DNA from: Amanita rubescens
Lineage: Eukaryota; Basidiomycota; Agaricomycetes; Agaricales; Amanitaceae
Length of the DNA: 64,000 bases
Direction of reading: 5' to 3'
NCBI GenBank assembly: GCA_015039365.1
Contig: WION01000218.1
Coordinates: 26,194-90,193 of the forward strand
Both the position numbers and the translations under genes were made by a program. Positions 12,240-23,075 of the stretch are shown piece by piece. How positions within the stretch are numbered: the stretch's first letter is position 1; the number at the start of each line of letters is the position of its first letter. Below the pieces are notes generated by a model, which searched no databases, was not told where the DNA came from, and saw only the letters and a list, made by a program, of their open reading frames with translations.

Positions 12240-14768
12240 TCATTCACCGGTGCGCGGCGTGGGTTGTAAGTTCCGATCACAGTCCATAGTGGACATGAGA
12301 GATGACAGTACAGGACCATCACTACTCGTCGCTTCCAAGTTGTTGTCCGCAACACCCGCGGCACTCCCATGTAGCACCTTTTGTTTCTTCGTTTTTGGAC
12401 TGCCTGCGGGTTCATCGAGGGCACTTCGTTTTGTGCCGAAGTAAGATTGCGACAGAGGTATTAAAGCGGGGTTATCATCAACTCCCAATGGAGTAGGATT
12501 GATCTCGATCTCGCTGTTATCGGCTTGAAGGTTCTTGATCTCTGCCAAAAGGACAGACTGGAGCGCGTTGTGAGCATGGAAGCGATGTTGTCCTTCACTG
12601 GTCCCCAAGACATGCCAGGCTCGACGGAAGTAATGGTCCAAGCGTTTCAACATATTACAGAAGCGATGAAGTTGAGGAGGAAGCATATCTATTACAGGTG
12701 TGCCTCTGGAGTCCTGGACTGTCCCAATTTCATTTCTCACAAAGGAATTAAAGGTACTGGTGCGCGCCTGCCGCCGTTTACGTTCGTTGGGATCACTTTT
12801 GGGATCATACCCCTTCGGGCTTGCTCGAAGGAAGAAAAGTATGATGAGCCAAAAGATCGATTCCGCGTCGTGCATGGCCGTATGAACTACTACCTGTGGG
12901 GTCAATGGACTTTCGTAATTTTCTTTATCGTCTCTATCAAGCTGTCTGACAACTTGAAGGAAAGCGGTCACTTCTTGTTGGCGCTGATGAACGCCCGTAA
13001 GACCCCCCGGGAAGACCTGCTTGCAAGCCCAACCGAACTGCGACAACAGACGGTCGATGTGAGATGGTAGCAAGCACAACGCCCTCGAGATGAACATGGG
13101 CGTTCCCTTTTTTCACGTAAGCCTACGCCTGGCAGACGATCCGTTACGTACCGTAATTTCGCCTCCAATAGTTTGTGGTTCATATAGCTTATTACTTCCA
13201 AGGATGCACGCACAGTCGAAGTCCGATAATGTAGCATGCACTTTCTTTGCATTTTCCCTGCATTAAATTCGAGTCTGAGATCCTGTTATCCTTAGACATC
13301 TGAGAGGCATACTCAACACCCAGGATTGCATCGATAAACGGACGACCGCAAAAATCATCGTGGTTGTCTCCCTCTGAATGGATGGCGTCGATCAACACGT
13401 TTGTCCAGCTGATATCACGATGGAGAATATCATGGTCTTCAACAAGCATCCGGTGAACTGACCGCATCGATGACCCTCTCAAACCTAACCATACGCGAGG
13501 TGCTTACCTTCTACTAGATCGTACATCACCTTTAGAAATTTCATCACCGATGGACAAGTTGCAAGGGCCTTTCCGAGCGTTTTCATAATTAAGAGGACGC
13601 TTTGTCGTTCAACCGATTGTCCTAGAGCGGTCGTGGTATCCTCGCCCAATTCCATGGATTCCTGCAAGTCTACTCGGACAATACCTGCGGTGCACAGCTT
13701 CTTTTTTGACGACGGTGAATGGATCTTTTTGAGAATTTCTAGCTCGTTGAAGCGTCGCCCCATATCGTGCCAATAGTGTTTGATTACTTTCCAATCGGTT
13801 GGAATCAATTCCCCATCAATGCCGGAGCGAACTCCGATGCCGACATAAGCGTTGCGGTGATAACCCTGTCCTCGGTGAAGGTCAAACAGTCGATAAACTT
13901 GTGCGTCAGAAGTGGTGAAGTCCCCCGAAAGACTAAACTGTAAGTGCGATAGACCATGACGATCCGAAGACTTGATCGACGCGAACTGCTTCGTAGTAAA
14001 AGGGCGCCTCCGCACATCAGCAATAGCAGATCGCAAAGCCTCCCATGCAGCATCTTTCTCTTCCCATTTGAACAGTTCAGAAAAGAATGCTTGATCTGGA
14101 TAGTAGTCGATGATAAAGAAACCGTCACAGTAAACGAGGATGCCTATGTGGGAGGCGTGCTGAGGTTGGTAGCGCGAGACGGTGAACAGGTGTTTTAACA
14201 CCCGTACCGCATTTTCGAACGGTGACTCAGGTGCAACACCAGGTTTGACTTCGCCAACCATTTGAACGTTGGAGTAGTGAAACCTCGGTTCGAGTTTGCC
14301 ACCCTCATGATATGTGAACTCGGAGGGAAGCCGATCCATTGTTTGCTTGCCGTTGAGAAAGCGATCTATTTCATCAGGTTGAGCATTGACGACGACAATG
14401 TCCTGTCGATATAGTTCATCTTTGCCTTGAGTCTTGTGATCCCAGGGGATAAACAAGAATTCCTTGTTTGCGAGCAAAGTCAGAAATCTACAGAGCGGCG
14501 CATAAATCGTCTTTTCCTTCTTTGATGACTTGAGAACATTTCGGAGTGTATTCCACGCAGAATCGATGGGCTTTCCCCGACCATTCGAAGCTGATGGCTT
14601 TGATTGGGTAACCTTCCCCGCCACGGCGCTATTCCTGCCGTTCGTCTTGATACAGAAATTCCCCTTGACCAGCTGCTCTTTGATAAATTGGCTAAGGGCG
14701 TCGGCTTCGTTACTGTTGAGCCTCTTTGGCAAGTCGTCATTTGCTATGCTAGGTATGATGCCGGACAT
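12240..14768 (-). CDS. FunK1-type fungal protein kinase
   Basis: Four readable exons: 14768-13508 (N-terminal region), 13457 to about 13310, then DFD exon about 13255-13153, then from about 13106 to the stop at 12240. The catalytic loop reads LHRDISWTNVLI. After an intron beginning GTATGCC the frame continues ENAKKVHATLSDFDCACIL, where DFD replaces DFG. After a further intron comes GTPMFISRAL, the FunK1 activation segment, then HTAMHDAESIFWLIILFF. The N-terminal exon contains RQDIVVV and, about 60 residues later, QMVGEVKPGV, with D...E-x-K spacing resembling a PD-(D/E)XK nuclease-like core. A C-terminal KTKKQK stretch could be a nuclear signal. All frames join without disruption. FunK1 kinases are a large fungal-specific kinase family expanded in multicellular basidiomycetes; substrates are unknown. 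Confidence 0.85.
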
Positions 14769-15240
14769 GATTCAGATTCCACTTTATTTGGTTTTATTTG
14801 TGTGCTCAATGGAGACGCGTGACAATTGGCCTTTTCAAATCACTTTATGCTCACCGACGGTCCGACGCGCCCAAGCTTCATCGCACCGAAGCATTGCAGC
14901 GCATCCGCACAAGCCGATTTTCCTTATCATCGTTGTTCTCTCCTAACTTCTTTCCTCTGCTCCCTCGACGCCCTATCTGGTTCATCTCTGGCAAATCGCG
15001 GGAGAGAACCCGCCGAAATTCAGCGGTTGCGTCAAGGTAGACGCCGTTCTCTTGTCATACCCACTAAAACCCCGCGATGCACGCGTCCGCGTTTGGTCAC
15101 GGTGGTAACTTCAATCAACCAAGGGCCATCGCGAAGTCACAGAGAAGTTTTGTTCTTACAGCTTTGTATACTCAAGTACTGATATATTCAAATTGGAAAC
15201 ACATTTAACGCAGAGATATCATACGATCAGTCAAGAAAAG
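14769..15240. other. Spacer between FunK1 start and Hsp70-like copy 4 end
   Basis: About 470 bp that include the presumed FunK1 promoter on the minus strand. Pyrimidine-rich stretches (about 14920-14975) are visible, but no gene is supported. Confidence 0.4.
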
Positions 15241-17722
15241 CTATGGATTTACTATCGAATCCGCGTCATAAACGACCGACGCAGGTCCACTAGAATGATC
15301 CCCAAAGTCACATGAGGATGTGGCTTACAATGTTAGTTGTCAACGTACCGTTTTTCCTTTCCCTATTGCATAGCGTCAGACACATTTCTTCGCGAGGGAA
15401 AATAATGCCTACATTCTCAATCCATGCTATCTGAGCTTTGAGCTCTGTCAAACCGAAGAGGAGAACAATATCGTATTCCAGCTCGTAGTATTTGGAACCA
15501 TGGGGATTATATTGAGGCTTCATTGAGCTCTTTACCTTGGTAACGTCGGCAGTGACCTCACAGAGATCGGTAAAATTTACTGTGGATGGAGAGTCAACGA
15601 GTCTACTACAGAGTACTTCAGCTTGACTTTAAATTACACACCTGGGTCTGCATCGATCCAAGTAGGAGTGTTATCCTTACGGTTTCGATAGCATTTGATC
15701 TTAACTGATCTGGTTTGCAGAGTGCGGAATGCAGAACTTGAAATGGCGTTGGTATATGTTTCTCTAAACTCCGTCTCCTCCGCAACTTCGGTACCCTATT
15801 GAAAATATCAGCGGCTGGAGAGCATGCAAGCGTGAAGTCAACCTTTTTCAGTATATCTGAGAAGTGATGCGGTACCAAGATATCCCCAGACGGTACTTCA
15901 ACACAAGTAGATTCGCGTGCAAGGTGGTCCGGACAGGTCGGATCGAAGTCTACGCCAACTTCAATACCATACGTATATCTAGCGACTCGACTGGAGACGG
16001 CATGATCAACTTTGAATATAATAGCGCCTTCCGCGACTGCTTTGTTTCTGGTGCGGGGATCTTCGATCAGCGGGCATGAAACACAGTGTATTCAACTCAC
16101 AGATATGCATCCGGTCTCAAAATATCAACACCCTTCATCTTAAAATGATGCTCCAATTTGGCGAAGAGATAATCAGATGTGGCAAATCCTCCGACCATAA
16201 AGATGGCCTATAGACAAGACCGTCAGCTGAAATGCATCGGATTCCATGAAACGCACCTTGATCGCTATTTCGGCCTTCCTAATCTGTTCTTCGATGACTT
16301 TGATGATACTCTGGATGGCAGGTTCAAAGAATTCTGCGATTTGCGCACTACGAGGCATCAAAGTTTTGTGAGATTGGCCAGGTACAAGTGAGGGCTTACC
16401 CGTTGATTTTGACACTGCCAGATCGGATATCAAACTCGGCATCATTCTCAGCGCGACCGAAACGGATGAAGTGTGGCTTGGCTGATCCCTTGAAGCTAGG
16501 TTTCGTCTTCTGATCAAAATATCGAGCCATGACGTTTATGTCTTCCGGCGCTCCGAAACTCGACCCGTGGAGCTTTGCTACAACAACACGATTAAATCAA
16601 GGGTATCTGGACTGACGGTGAGCCTAACTTGTCAAAAATGCCTGCGCTCTATGCGTGACAAAAACTGAGCCCTGCAAAAGACCTAAGGAATGCTTAGAGG
16701 TGACGAGCAATTGGAAGGAGAAGAACAGTACACTCAGCCGGTGCCAATTCTTTGAAATCGCCTCCGGAAGATCGCCCATACGAACTTATATCCACAGTTC
16801 CTCCTCCACAATCAGCAATCAGTATTCCATCATGAGCCTGTTAGGGCGTCAGCAAGGTAAGTTACGTAGTACGGTTGGCTTACATATTTCTTGAGCGCAG
16901 CGGGGATCTTATTTAGGCAAAAATGAAGACTCGCCTCGCCTTCTGTGACGAAGCTGATTCGCTCTGAGGCTTCGGCCAAGTTGGCCACCAATCCTGCAGA
17001 GATTGCCGCACGGCGCATTTCGGATTGTTGTTTGCCCTCCCAGCCGTTGGGGTGACTGAGAATGAACTCAACGTTAGTTCCAACAGAATCCCAAATGTCA
17101 TCCCCTTGTCGTTCTCGAATGTATTGCTTTGTGGATCTATACAGGTATCTCAAAAGGTCACTGAAAATATCAGTGACTGTCTTGTTCGGGGGGAGAGCAG
17201 GTATATCGTCTACATCGAGACTCTGTTCAGCAACGAGATGCGATGGTCGCAGATGTAACTTGAACCTATGTTACCATTATTAGAAGATGGTCCATTTGTA
17301 AAGAGAGGCAGAAAACCATTCGGCCCTAACAAGTCCTTCAACTTCCGAGAGGTCAGGGTTTGTATCTGGGTCAGCTTCCGAGCCAACAGCAACAACATTT
17401 CCGTCTTCATCATAACAGACAACGCTGGGTATCTTGGAGTCGCCACCGACCGACTGTTGACCAGGGAATCTGGGAAACGATCCTGTAGCTCTTCTATCAC
17501 TTCTAGAACGACAACCTACTGGGTAACGGGTTGAATGACTGGCGATTCTCCTGGTATCAGGACGACGTAGGAGACGCCACTGAAGGTGGTGCCAACGTCA
17601 AATGCAATTATAAGTTTCCGTTCAAGTCCGCCTGTAAGCCTTTCTCTGTGATACAGACATTCTGACTGAACATGGTGCGTTAGATTTGTGTAGTAGTCCC
17701 TGAAATTTCGAATTGTACCCAC
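15241..17722 (-). CDS. Hsp70-like ATPase (HSPA12 type), tandem copy 4, shifted N-terminus
   Basis: Most landmarks are intact: FDVGTTFSGVSYVVL, GGDSKIPSVVCYDEDG, LSHPNGWEGKQQSEMRRAAI, VTEGEASLHFCLN, the glycine-rich phosphate-2 loop, RPDAYL joined to NKAVAEGAII, ELKAQIAW, and terminal GPASVVYDADSIVNP with TAG at 15241-15243. The ATG homologous to the sibling starts (17660, MSVSQRKAY) is out of frame with the ATPase core because of one extra base near 17632, and that frame meets a TGA at once. The core frame is open upstream to an ATG at 17722 (MGTIRNFRDYYTNL), which would replace the usual first 12 residues. Either translation starts at 17722 or the copy is an early pseudogene. Confidence 0.75.
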
Positions 17723-18629
17723 TTGCGAGTTCGGAGATGGTGGTAGGCAATGTACAAATTAGGTCACATTAACAGCACAAGGACCATTTAAATAGCCCGG
17801 TGTTGATATCTAAGAATGGGTTGAGTGGCGGGCAGATGTGACTCGGACCAAGAACAGCTACTGAAGGGTCCGAGAAGAAATCGTATGGTAATTGTTATGT
17901 GACGGCGGCATGCCTAATATGGACAGCTTGTGCGGCATGGCTATTCACTTTACGTGGTAGTTGTTGTGCAGCGTGTCTGCATGCTTCACACGGTTTCATT
18001 GTTCAATTCTCAAGTTTGCCTTGTAAACTCATCAGATGCGTGCAAAGAATTCGTGCCTGCGATTTACCTGCAATGTACGTACAAATCGGAGTTATTTGAG
18101 TCTTTCCGCTGGCTGATTGTCCCAGACCGCCGCAAAGAAATGAGTTGTTACACCGTGTGAAATGTGACTTTGGGATAGGAATGCGTGATCATGATCATAC
18201 TTCAACTTCTATGGGCGACGTTCGTTGTCAACGCCCCACACAAAATATGACCTCTTAGGATCGCTGGACCTCGAATTTGGGATATCGACAAGGAATGATC
18301 ATTGCAAGAAGTCACCGTGAGCGACAAGTAGGTGGAAAAGTTCTGACTTAAAACACTGTGCATGTGCACAGCCTCCTCGCCGCGCCCATATTGATAAGTA
18401 TTCTGAGCAGACAGCCTCCGAGCACCGCACCGGAATGACAGTTATACATAAATGTCTTATTAAGGGACAGGACTATAAGAGGTAGACATGGTTTCTCACT
18501 ATCGCCCTGTGCCGTGCATCCCCACATCCATTCTCATGTGAGAAGTCCCATCTATCCCTACAAATTATTCATTCTGACATCGTAACCACAATAGACAGGG
18601 CTGGTCCTAATCGTTACATTAACTCCAAT
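17723..18629. other. Intergenic region
   Basis: About 900 bp between the Hsp70-like copy 4 start and the secreted-peptide gene, the two reading away from each other. Two overlapping plus-strand frames at 17899-18160 are Cys-rich but show no signal or known motif. Nothing else is supported. Confidence 0.4.
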
Positions 18630-19106
18630 ATGCGTCTCTCAGTCCCCGTCTCCGTCATTGTTCTCCTGGTAGCTAGCATGCCAGCGTTTGCTGCGCCGAC
18701 AGACTCCTCCAACACCGCTTCTCAGGCCTATCCTCAACTTGAACAACGCAGCCCATTATTCGGAGTGTACGGCTTCATCGCCAAAGAACTCTTCAGAGGA
18801 GGCGAGGTGCGTTCTTCAGCTGCACTTGCATCTGATCATAGAGCTGAACATAAGCGTTTTGGGGTAGGCTATCTACGAGTATGCAAAAAACCGCAAGAGC
18901 CATCACTACAGACGCGATCTTCTTGAACCCCGAGATGAACGAGTGCAACTTCTTCAACTTCGTAGTGAAGTAAGTGGCGCTTCTTATCATACGATGCTCC
19001 AGAAGCTTAGTGTTTACTTTAGGTCGTGAACTATAAGCGGGCGCTGGATCATTTACTGGAGCTCAACAAACGGGACTTAGCAGCAGCTGCAGCATATGAT
19101 GATTAG
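18630..19106 (+). CDS. Small secreted peptide precursor
   Basis: Three exons. Exon 1 (18630-18806) encodes a clear signal peptide (LSVPVSVIVLLVASMPAFA, with likely cleavage before APTDSS), then QLEQRSPLFGVYGFIAKELF. Intron 1 is GTGCGT...GGGGTAG. Exon 2 gives AIYEYAKNRKSHHYRRDLLE and ends LLQLRSE before GTAAGT. Intron 2 ends TTTAG and exon 3 gives VVNYKRALDHLLELNKRDLAAAAAYDD before TAG (19104-19106). The product is about 120 residues with no cysteine pattern. RR and KR dibasic sites before DLLE and DLAAAAAYDD are possible Kex2 sites, so a processed peptide is conceivable. Similarity to a named family is not recognised. It lies between Hsp70-like copies 4 and 5 on the opposite strand. Confidence 0.65.
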
Positions 19107-19415
19107 ACGCGATATACGGAGTTACCATAAATGTGTATAGTTAACACGACTGCCATGAGTAGAACAGCACTTCATGAGTTGTTCTGCCCCCAAAAGGAGT
19201 CCACTCTGTGGTATCACGCACTCAGCACACTCAGGGCCCTCAGTACGATGTCATGTTCATTCAATGTCACATTAACGCTAGTTAGGCTAAGGGTTCAATG
19301 ATATGTCGTCCTGATCTGGCATCTACATGAAGCTGCGTGTTGAGAAGAGCTGGGCGCGCCCGTGTCACGGTGCGTAACGTGGGTGTGACTCGGATTTCAT
19401 TTGTCGATCGGTTTT

Positions 19416-19534
19416 TCCTGATTAATAGGAGCGAAGGTGAGTACTTGAGTTTCGGAAGCGGAGTAGGTCCAGTTGGTCCTGATTAATAGGAGCGAAGGTG
19501 AGTACTTGAGTTTCGGAAGCGGAGTAGGTCCAGT
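19416..19534. repeat. 61-bp tandem duplication
   Basis: Two adjacent, essentially identical copies starting TCCTGATTAATAGG at 19416 and 19477 and ending GTAGGTCCAGT. Period 61 bp, so not frame-preserving. Confidence 0.9.
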
Positions 19535-19549
19535 GGAGGTTTGGGACGA

Positions 19550-20000
19550 AAAGGGTGATGTGAGGTGCGTAGAGCTGTATGCTATGTCCACCACCAAGGA
19601 CAGCACCACTCCATACCCCCCGTCGTCTGTCGAGGCCGAGTACTTCTACTACGGCCCGTCTCATCGCTCGCTCGAGCAGCTACACCTGCCTCGAACCTCG
19701 GGGCCCCGAGGCATACCTTACTCCGAAGGAGCTTACTCCTCTCGGCTTTGGCCACCCTCTCGAGAATTTATGGGAGCACAAGGTCGGCCCCGAGATGATT
19801 AGCTACTTGGACCACATGGGTGTAAGATCTTCGAGCCTAGACCCCGTCCGCATTGGCTACGCTGGCGACTCTTCCCCTCCCCCTATTGTCTGGGTCGGAG
19901 TCCTTCCCGGCACCCTCACTGCTGAGGCTGGCGTCAACATCAATGCAAGAACATACTGTCTGCTAACGGCATCGATGACGAACACGGGACTAGACTCGTC
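19550..20000 (+). pseudogene. Decayed fragment of a conserved agaricomycete hypothetical protein
   Basis: Frames in two registers carry pieces of one protein: SYTCLEPRGPEAYLTPKEL, GFGHPLENLWEHKVGPEMI, SLDPVRIGYAGDSSPPPIVW and VGVLPGTLTAEAGV in one, then a frame change after which LSANGIDDEHG is readable. I recognise the IGYAGDSSPPPIVWVGVLPG block from multicopy hypothetical proteins of mushroom fungi, function unknown. No start, no consistent splice signals and at least one frameshift point to a relic. Confidence 0.6.
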
Positions 20001-20056
20001 GTGTGACGCCTCAATATCATGCCATGTTCATTCAATGTCACATAATGCTAGTTAGA

Positions 20057-22492
20057 CTAAGGATCCTTTTCAAACGATGTGTCATAGATAATGGATGCTG
20101 GTCCCCTGAGACTCAAATCAAGTATTTGTTTCTATCACGATATCAGCAAGATTTTCCTTACCGTCTTTCTCTTCCCTGTTTTTTAGCATTAGACATGGAC
20201 CTTAATAGAAAGAAGGCAGTATGACTCACATTCTCCATCCAGGCTATCTGAGCTTTGAGTTCCGTGAATCCAAAGAGTATAACAATATCAAACTTAAATT
20301 CATAGTAATGTTTGCCGTTTATCGGGTTGGTTTGAGCTTGAATTGTTTTCTTTAATTCAGACAAATCGGCAGTCACGGTGCATAGGTCCGAGAAAAGGTC
20401 TACAATCATCATCAAGTTTCGCCTTGATTGATTAGCGCGCTGGACGAACCAGGTGCTTGATCAATCCATCTCGGAGGTTTCGCTTTCCTATCCCGATAAC
20501 ATTTAATGTATGCCGTAAATATCGACAATTTATTAAAAATTTTCTTGGTGAATGTAAGGGAGAAAGGGCTTCTGAATTCCGTTTCCTCGCAAATTTCAGT
20601 ACCCTATGTTGGTGTAGATTACGAATATGCCTAACTGAGACGCAAAAAATAAAACATCACCTTTTCCAGTATTGCGGAGAAGCGACCAGATACAAGAACT
20701 CTCCCAGAGGCATCAACCTCGCACGCGTGCTTACGGGCAACATGCTCTGGGTTATGTGGATCATATGTCGGGGTGAAGTCGACCCCATACGCGTATCGGG
20801 AAACCCGGCGAGTGACACTGTGGTCAAGATTGTATAAAATAGCGCCCTCCGCAGCCGCCTTATTTCTAAAGGATTGGTTCAGTAGGGCTCTATCCATCCG
20901 ATGAGAAAATCTCCACTTACAGATAAGAATCAGGCCGCAGGATATTAATACCTTTTGGATTGAAGTGCTCGCCCAACCTGGAAAAAAGATAATCGGATGT
21001 GGCGAATCCCCCAACCATGAATATCGCCTAATCTCAGCGGCGATTAGTGAGTCTAAAGGAATGACACATAAGTGACATAACAGACCTTGATCGGGACTGA
21101 AGATGTCCTGGACTGTTCTTCGATGGCCCGAATGACACTCTGCACAGCAGGCTTAAAGAATTCCGCAATTTTTGACCTGTACGGAGGGATATCAAGGTGG
21201 TAGGGTTCCAAACCGGAAGAAACTGACCCATCGAGTTTGACGCTACCGTTCCGGATATTGAATTCCGGATCATTCTCGCTCCGACCAAATCGAATGAAAT
21301 ATGGCTTCGATGATGACTTGAAACTAGGTTTTGTTGTCTTGTTGAAGTACCTTGTCATGACTTCTATGTCTTCGGGTTTTCCGTATCTTGATTCCTGGAG
21401 CATTTCTGTACGATATCCGTGGTTAGATTAGGAATTTCTTAAACTGAAACAATTACTTAACCTGTCAGGCGAGTTTGTGCTCTACGAGTGACAAAGCATG
21501 AGCCTTGCAAAAGACCTGGATAAAGTAAGCATCGAGTACAAAGAACATGAGCAAGCGTTACATTCTGCGGGTGCGATTTCTCTGAAATGGCCATCTGACG
21601 ACCGTGCATATGTACTGATATCCACCGTCCCTCCCCCACAATCAACGACCGAAATGCCATCGTTCGCCTGAGCATAAGCATGGAACAGGATCCTGATACA
21701 TATTGGACTTACATGTTCCTCAAGAGCAGTAGGAATTTTGTTTAGGCAAAAATGGAGGCTCGCCTCGCCTTCCGTTACGAAATCAATTCGTGTCAATGCC
21801 TCAGACATATTAGCGACAAGCCCTGCATCGATAGCTGCACGGCGCATTTGGGATTGTTGCTTCCCTTCCCAACCGTTGGGGTGACTGAGGACAAACTTGA
21901 TGTTGTCGCCGATAGAATCAAGTATTGAATCTCCTTGTCGCTCCCGAATATACTGTTTTGTGGATTGATATAAATATTCCAAAAGGTCACTGAAAATATC
22001 TATAGCTGTCTTGTTCGGAGGAAGGGGAGGTATATCATTGACATCGAAGCCTTGTTCTGCAACTAGATGGGATGGACGAAGATGCAACTTGAACCTATTT
22101 CATCGTGTGAGAAGAGCAATTTTCTCGTATAGATTCGGGCTGCAATATACCATTCAGCCTTGAGAAGGCCTTCGACTTCCAAAAGTTCTGGATATGTGTC
22201 CGTATCGGCTTCCGAGCCAACGGCGACGACATTTCCGTTCTCATCATAGCAGACCACACTTGGTATCTTGGAGTCGCCGCCGACCCTCTGTTGACCAGGG
22301 AATCTGAAAGGTGGACCTTGAGCTGATTAATTGCCGTCGCAAGGCGACTTACTGGGTGACACCTTGAATGGATGGTGGTTCTTCTGGTATCAAAATCACG
22401 TAGGAGACGCCACTAAAGGTGGTGCCAATGTCAAACGCAATTACGAGTTGTCTTCGAAGTCCTTTGTAAGGCTCTCTTGGCGACACAGACAT
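20057..22492 (-). CDS. Hsp70-like ATPase (HSPA12 type), tandem copy 5
   Basis: The start at 22492 gives MSVSPREPYKGLRRQL then FDIGTTFSGVSYVIL. Exons in order: the ATPase start, the SKIPSVVCYDENGNVVAVGSE exon, the large exon about 22087-21715 (LHLRPSHLVAEQGF, LSHPNGWEGKQQSQMRRAAI, VTEGEASLHFCLN), VVDCGGGTVDISTYA, the adenosine-motif exon near 21010-20950, RPDSYL, AAAEGAILYNLDHSVTRRVSRY, ELKAQIAWMEN and a last exon GPASIIYDTSFEKDP ending at TAG 20057-20059. No frame breaks were noticed. With copies 6 and 7 it shares RPDSYL, the ILYNLDHSV-type segment and a K-D/E-rich tail, so these three form a closer subgroup than copies 1, 2 and 4. Its 5' flank carries an 84-bp repeat array. Confidence 0.86.
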
Positions 22493-22544
22493 ATCCTCTG
22501 AGCGTAGATTGTTAGAAGTTGAAGTCCGACCTGGTGAATGGAGA

Positions 22545-22835
22545 GCCTATGTATTCTGGTACTCGCGTTTTCGGTTAGGCCGTGGTGGTCGCGCAAACGA
22601 GGTTCATCAGGTAGGACACAGCAGCACGGAAGTTTTCTGGTGCGCGGATTTTCGGTTAGTAGGCCGTGGTGGTCGCAAAAGAGGGGTTGAGTATGTAGGC
22701 CGCAGCAGTGCGGATGTTTTCTGGTACGCGTGTTTTCGGTTAATAGGCCGTGGTGGTCGCGAACATGAGGTTCAGTATGTGGGTCGCAGCAGTGCAGATA
22801 TCTTCCGGTACGCGTGTTTTCGGTTAGTTCAGCAA
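22545..22835. repeat. 84-bp tandem repeats upstream of Hsp70-like copy 5
   Basis: About 3.5 units with the marker TTTTCGGTTA at about 22568, 22649, 22733 and 22817 (spacings 81, 84, 84). Each unit includes GGCCGTGGTGGTCGC and a GCAGCAG motif. It starts about 50 bp upstream of the copy 5 ATG. On the minus strand the units are open in one frame (22878-22441) as 28-residue repeats with HHGLLTEN, in a different frame from copy 5. Confidence 0.85.
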
Positions 22836-23075
22836 TGTGGGCCACATGCCACTGCGACCTTTGAACTGCGCAGTACACAGAGCTGATCAGAGTGACATGA
22901 ATTCCGAATCAAGAAGCATCGTGCCGATGTACTATACCATATCGGCGAAATACACTAAAACTAAGTTATATATATTCTTGGGCAGGAGCTGCGATCATGT
23001 ACATTTACGCAAGCAACGGAGTGAAGTTGCGGCATGTAGCACCAAAACATAAGTTTATCCCTACCTTAGACAACG

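Noticed and set aside
11933..12424. 163-codon minus-strand ORF
   Set aside because: It overlaps the end of the FunK1 gene in another frame and is dominated by a Ser/Thr-rich translation of a simple repeat.
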